Positions 5,203-7,286 of a stretch of DNA of 7,286 nucleotides are shown piece after piece. The notes below the pieces were generated by a model, which saw nothing but the letters and a program-made list of their open reading frames with translations, was not told the DNA's origin and searched no databases. Where the stretch lies: contig DUKU01000001.1 of assembly GCA_013329135.1 (NCBI GenBank), positions 944 through 8,229 on the forward strand. Direction: 5' to 3'. Both the position numbers and the translations under genes were made by a program. How positions within the stretch are numbered: the stretch's first letter is position 1; every line of letters begins with the position of its first letter. Origin of the DNA: Thermoplasmata archaeon (GTDB lineage Archaea; Thermoplasmatota; Thermoplasmata; UBA10834).

Positions 5203-6991
5203 TGGCGAGGTTCTGGTCCTCCGGCATCCTGTTCCTGTCGACCCACATCACGACCGACGCGCCGTGGATGGTCGCCAGGTCGTTCATGCGCTTGACGAAG
5301 GCGAGGGCCGCCTCGAAACCGTTCTCCGACACGATGGCTTCGATGCCGTCCATGAGCAGGCCTGAGCGCTTGGTCGTCATCAGGAACGTGGATACAGCCT
5401 CCATCACGTCCCCGTCGAGGTCCTTGATGTTGACGCTGTCTATATCGCCCGAGCTCTCCGTGAGCCACTTGACCTCGAAATCGTCCCCCAGCTCGTTCTC
5501 TTCCCTGACCTTGCCGGGGAACTCGGATGTAAGCACCATAGCCGGCCTCCCTGAGAGACCCATGGACCGGATCATGTTGTAGGCCCTCTTCGCATCGACG
5601 TCGACCACGAGGTAGTTCTTGCTCGGTTTGACCTCCTCCTGGAACGCCCCGCACTTGGTGCACTGGAGCGCGAACGGGTCCTCCTCGCCCGACGTGAGGA
5701 ATGTCTCGCCGCACGACTTGCACTCGATCGAGCGTGTGTGCTCTGGGAACAGCACCGCCGCGCACTGGGGGCATGTCTGTAACCGCTGGGCGCAGGCCAT
5801 GTGCATCGCATACCCGCACACGCACTCGTACAGGTCGAGCCCGGCATCTATGGGCATCATGCATATCTGGCACCTCAGCTCGCCGGCGTCCCCATCCGGC
5901 CTCACGAGCGCCTGCTTGACCTCGATGACGATGTCCTCCGGGATACGGAGCGCTGCCATGCTGTACATGCCTCTGGTGAAGAGATACGTGCCGAGGACGG
6001 CGGCGGGGGCCAAGATGTACAGATATGACGAGTAGATGAGCAGGTTCCTGTCGGCGAAGGAGAACATGAACGGGAGCAGATACAGCGCGCAGAGGACCGC
6101 CACTATCGACCATGAGAACACCCTCACAGTCGGGAGCGGTTTGGCGGACTTCCTGAACTTCTTCGGATGCTGGAGCCTGTACTTCTCGAAGCTCTTGGCC
6201 GGTACCCGGAGGATGAGCGTGCAGGCGATCACCAGGACGATGAACGCCATCTGTTGGTTCTCGAGCACGTTGAACCGCTCGAACGTCAGTGTCTCGCTGG
6301 CGGGCGGGTTCGCAGTCCCCACCTCTGCCGAGAATGAATACCACATGACGCTGCCGATGGGTGTCCTCAGCTCGGATATCTTCCCGTCGATGAGGTCAGG
6401 GGTCGTGAAGCTCGCCAGGCCGAACATCATCACCCGGTCGCTGACCTCCAGTGTGCCCTCGAATGTGAGCCCAGCGACAGCCTCGACCGAGCCCATGAAC
6501 GTCTGGACAGCCAGCTCTGACAGGCGGAGGAGCTTCGTTGTGCTCTCACCATTGGCATCGAAGTCGTAGCCAAAGGATATCGGATCCGTCGAGGAAGGGA
6601 ACGTGCTCACGAACCCGGATGTGCGATTCGTCACATCGGACTCCGTCATGGCAGAGTAGTTGGTCGGGTTCTCGATTGCCACGCCCCAGTACTGCCTTCC
6701 CTCGAGCTCATCACCCAGGTCGGCCAGGAATCTGATGACTTCCGACGCGTCGACATACAGGTTCCTGTTGGCGTCGAAGGATGTCAGGAAGGCGGTCCTG
6801 AGTGCGCTTGCCGGAGCGCCCTCGATGTAGTACTGGACGCTGCCGCGCCCTTCGAGCGTGTCCAGGGCAGTGATGGTGAGTCTAGACTCGATCGAGATCG
6901 TGTCTCCGTCCTGGGCCTCGGCGCCGGACGACGGGGCGAGTAGAAGTGCTAGGCAACATATCAGCACGATAGCAACGGTCCAGGAACGCAT
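5165..6991 (-). CDS. Membrane protein with external EF-hand loop and cytosolic RING/PHD-like, zinc-ribbon and DUF835 domains
   Basis: This is a 608-residue protein. Residues 1-26 form a signal peptide (MRSWTVAIV..., Ala-Glu-Ala before the cut). The external part, ~27-246, carries a canonical EF-hand loop DANRNLYVDASE (73-84). Membrane segments lie near 247-263, 291-312 and 319-339; the basic stretch between the first two fits a cytosolic loop and puts the C-terminal half inside. There Cys374, 377, 390, 392, His397, Cys400, 407 and 410 make a C4HC3 RING/PHD-like zinc module, Cys424/427 and 444/447 a second ribbon, and ~459-605 resembles DUF835 (MDGIEAIVSENGFEAALAFV), a domain often found at the end of archaeal signalling proteins. 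Function is unknown; a receptor or scaffold is inferred. ATG 7012 would add seven residues, but signal-peptide shape and a weak TATA near 7032 favour 6991. It follows leuS on the same strand. Confidence 0.85.
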   Translation of the reverse strand: MRSWTVAIVLICCLALLLAPSSGAEAQDGDTISIESRLTITALDTLEGRGSVQYYIEGAPASALRTAFLTSFDANRNLYVDASEVIRFLADLGDELEGRQYWGVAIENPTNYSAMTESDVTNRTSGFVSTFPSSTDPISFGYDFDANGESTTKLLRLSELAVQTFMGSVEAVAGLTFEGTLEVSDRVMMFGLASFTTPDLIDGKISELRTPIGSVMWYSFSAEVGTANPPASETLTFERFNVLENQQMAFIVLVIACTLILRVPAKSFEKYRLQHPKKFRKSAKPLPTVRVFSWSIVAVLCALYLLPFMFSFADRNLLIYSSYLYILAPAAVLGTYLFTRGMYSMAALRIPEDIVIEVKQALVRPDGDAGELRCQICMMPIDAGLDLYECVCGYAMHMACAQRLQTCPQCAAVLFPEHTRSIECKSCGETFLTSGEEDPFALQCTKCGAFQEEVKPSKNYLVVDVDAKRAYNMIRSMGLSGRPAMVLTSEFPGKVREENELGDDFEVKWLTESSGDIDSVNIKDLDGDVMEAVSTFLMTTKRSGLLMDGIEAIVSENGFEAALAFVKRMNDLATIHGASVVMWVDRNRMPEDQNLAISDEFDEIHDYL

Positions 6992-7027
6992 GATAACGAC
7001 CAGTGTAGTCATATCTAGTCAGACTCG

Positions 7028-7035
7028 TCTTAATC
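7028..7035 (-). promoter_or_regulatory. Possible TATA box of the DUF835 membrane-protein gene
   Basis: GATTAAGA on the minus strand, after a purine-rich GAAAG, sits in the 67-90 base gap between leuS and this gene. The usual spacing places transcription start near 7004-7006, inside the upstream ATG at 7012 but just before the ATG at 6991. That supports the shorter protein. Co-transcription with leuS cannot be excluded, since I see no clear T-rich terminator. Confidence 0.35.
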
Positions 7036-7079
7036 CTTTCGGACCCTGTTATCGCGGGGCGCACGGCAGACCGGGCACC

Positions 7080-7286
7080 TCACTCGACGTAGACCGCTGG
7101 GCGTCCTGGCCTGGCGAACCTCGCCCTACCCTTGGGGTCGGCCCTGGCCGGGTCATCTGCTGTGTAGACACTGACATCGCACCCGAACTGGCCGCCCAGG
7201 AACTGCGACGCGCCCTTGAGCACGTCCAGCTCGTCGATGTCGAGCGACATCGTCTTCCGGTCCTGCTCGGATGACCGGGCGAGCTC
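7080..7286 (-). CDS. leuS: Leucyl-tRNA synthetase, C-terminal 68 residues (5' end outside window)
   Basis: The frame enters from the right edge and stops at TGA 7082-7080. Its 68 residues include DELDVLKGASQFLGGQFGCD and, after a VYTADDP stretch, end RARFARPGRPAVYVE. This matches the C-terminal domain of archaeal and eukaryotic LeuRS, which typically closes with an ARPxRPAIYIE-like sequence and contacts the long variable arm of tRNA-Leu. The catalytic and editing domains lie beyond the window, so completeness cannot be judged. Only the tail is visible, but the pattern is distinctive. It lies upstream of the DUF835 membrane-protein gene on the same strand. Confidence 0.85.
   Translation of the reverse strand, partial: ELARSSEQDRKTMSLDIDELDVLKGASQFLGGQFGCDVSVYTADDPARADPKGRARFARPGRPAVYVE

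Noticed and set aside
5139..6344. 401-codon open frame on the minus strand within the DUF835 gene
   Set aside because: Same strand, shifted frame. It is dominated by Arg, Gly, His and Gln with no hydrophobic or conserved pattern, and the overlapping frame holds recognisable domains.
7013..7079. Possible transcription terminator after leuS
   Set aside because: I looked for a hairpin or T-rich stretch on the minus strand. Only imperfect GC-rich pairings are present and no run of T longer than a few bases follows the stop, so I do not call one.

Overview
The window looks like a piece of a moderately high-GC archaeal chromosome. The evidence is direct: a run of archaeal/eukaryotic-type translation genes (S19e, PDCD5-like protein, L39e, L31e, aIF6), a LeuRS tail of archaeal type, a DUF373 membrane protein and a DUF835 domain. 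AGG/AGA arginine codons are frequent, and TATA-like boxes lie about 26-28 bases before several start codons, which implies some leaderless transcripts. DUF373 plus DUF835 plus high GC suggest an uncultured Euryarchaeota or Thermoplasmatota-type lineage; that placement is inference.

Layout from left to right. (1) 1-992, minus: a DUF373 membrane protein, cut by the window start. (2) A divergent promoter region, then two plus-strand genes: a small zinc-ribbon protein with a long Pro/Ala-rich basic tail (1107-1766) and a metallo-beta-lactamase-fold hydrolase (1836-2477). (3) A five-gene minus-strand translation operon read from right to left, 4424 to 2487: rps19e, PDCD5-like, rpl39e, rpl31e, tif6. 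Gaps are 2-20 bases, so it is very probably one transcript. The 51-residue L39e gene is easily missed because of its size. (4) A 190-base divergent intergenic region (4425-4614) with a TATA box for the operon, a perfect palindrome, a 12-codon leader ORF and several TGCCA/TGGCA half-sites. (5) Plus-strand ubiX (4615-5202), flavin prenyltransferase. (6) A large minus-strand membrane protein (5165-6991) whose 3' end overlaps that of ubiX by 38 bases. (7) The last 68 codons of leuS on the minus strand (7080-7286).

The ribosomal operon, aIF6 and leuS are core translation functions. UbiX makes the prenylated-FMN cofactor for UbiD-type decarboxylases; no UbiD gene is in the window. The least ordinary gene is the 608-residue membrane protein. 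It has a signal peptide, an external domain with a canonical EF-hand loop, three membrane segments, and a predicted cytosolic part made of a RING/PHD-like C4HC3 zinc module, a second zinc ribbon and a DUF835 domain. It reads like a receptor or scaffold of unknown function and is the best candidate here for undescribed biology. I see no CRISPR array, transposon, tRNA or rRNA gene.
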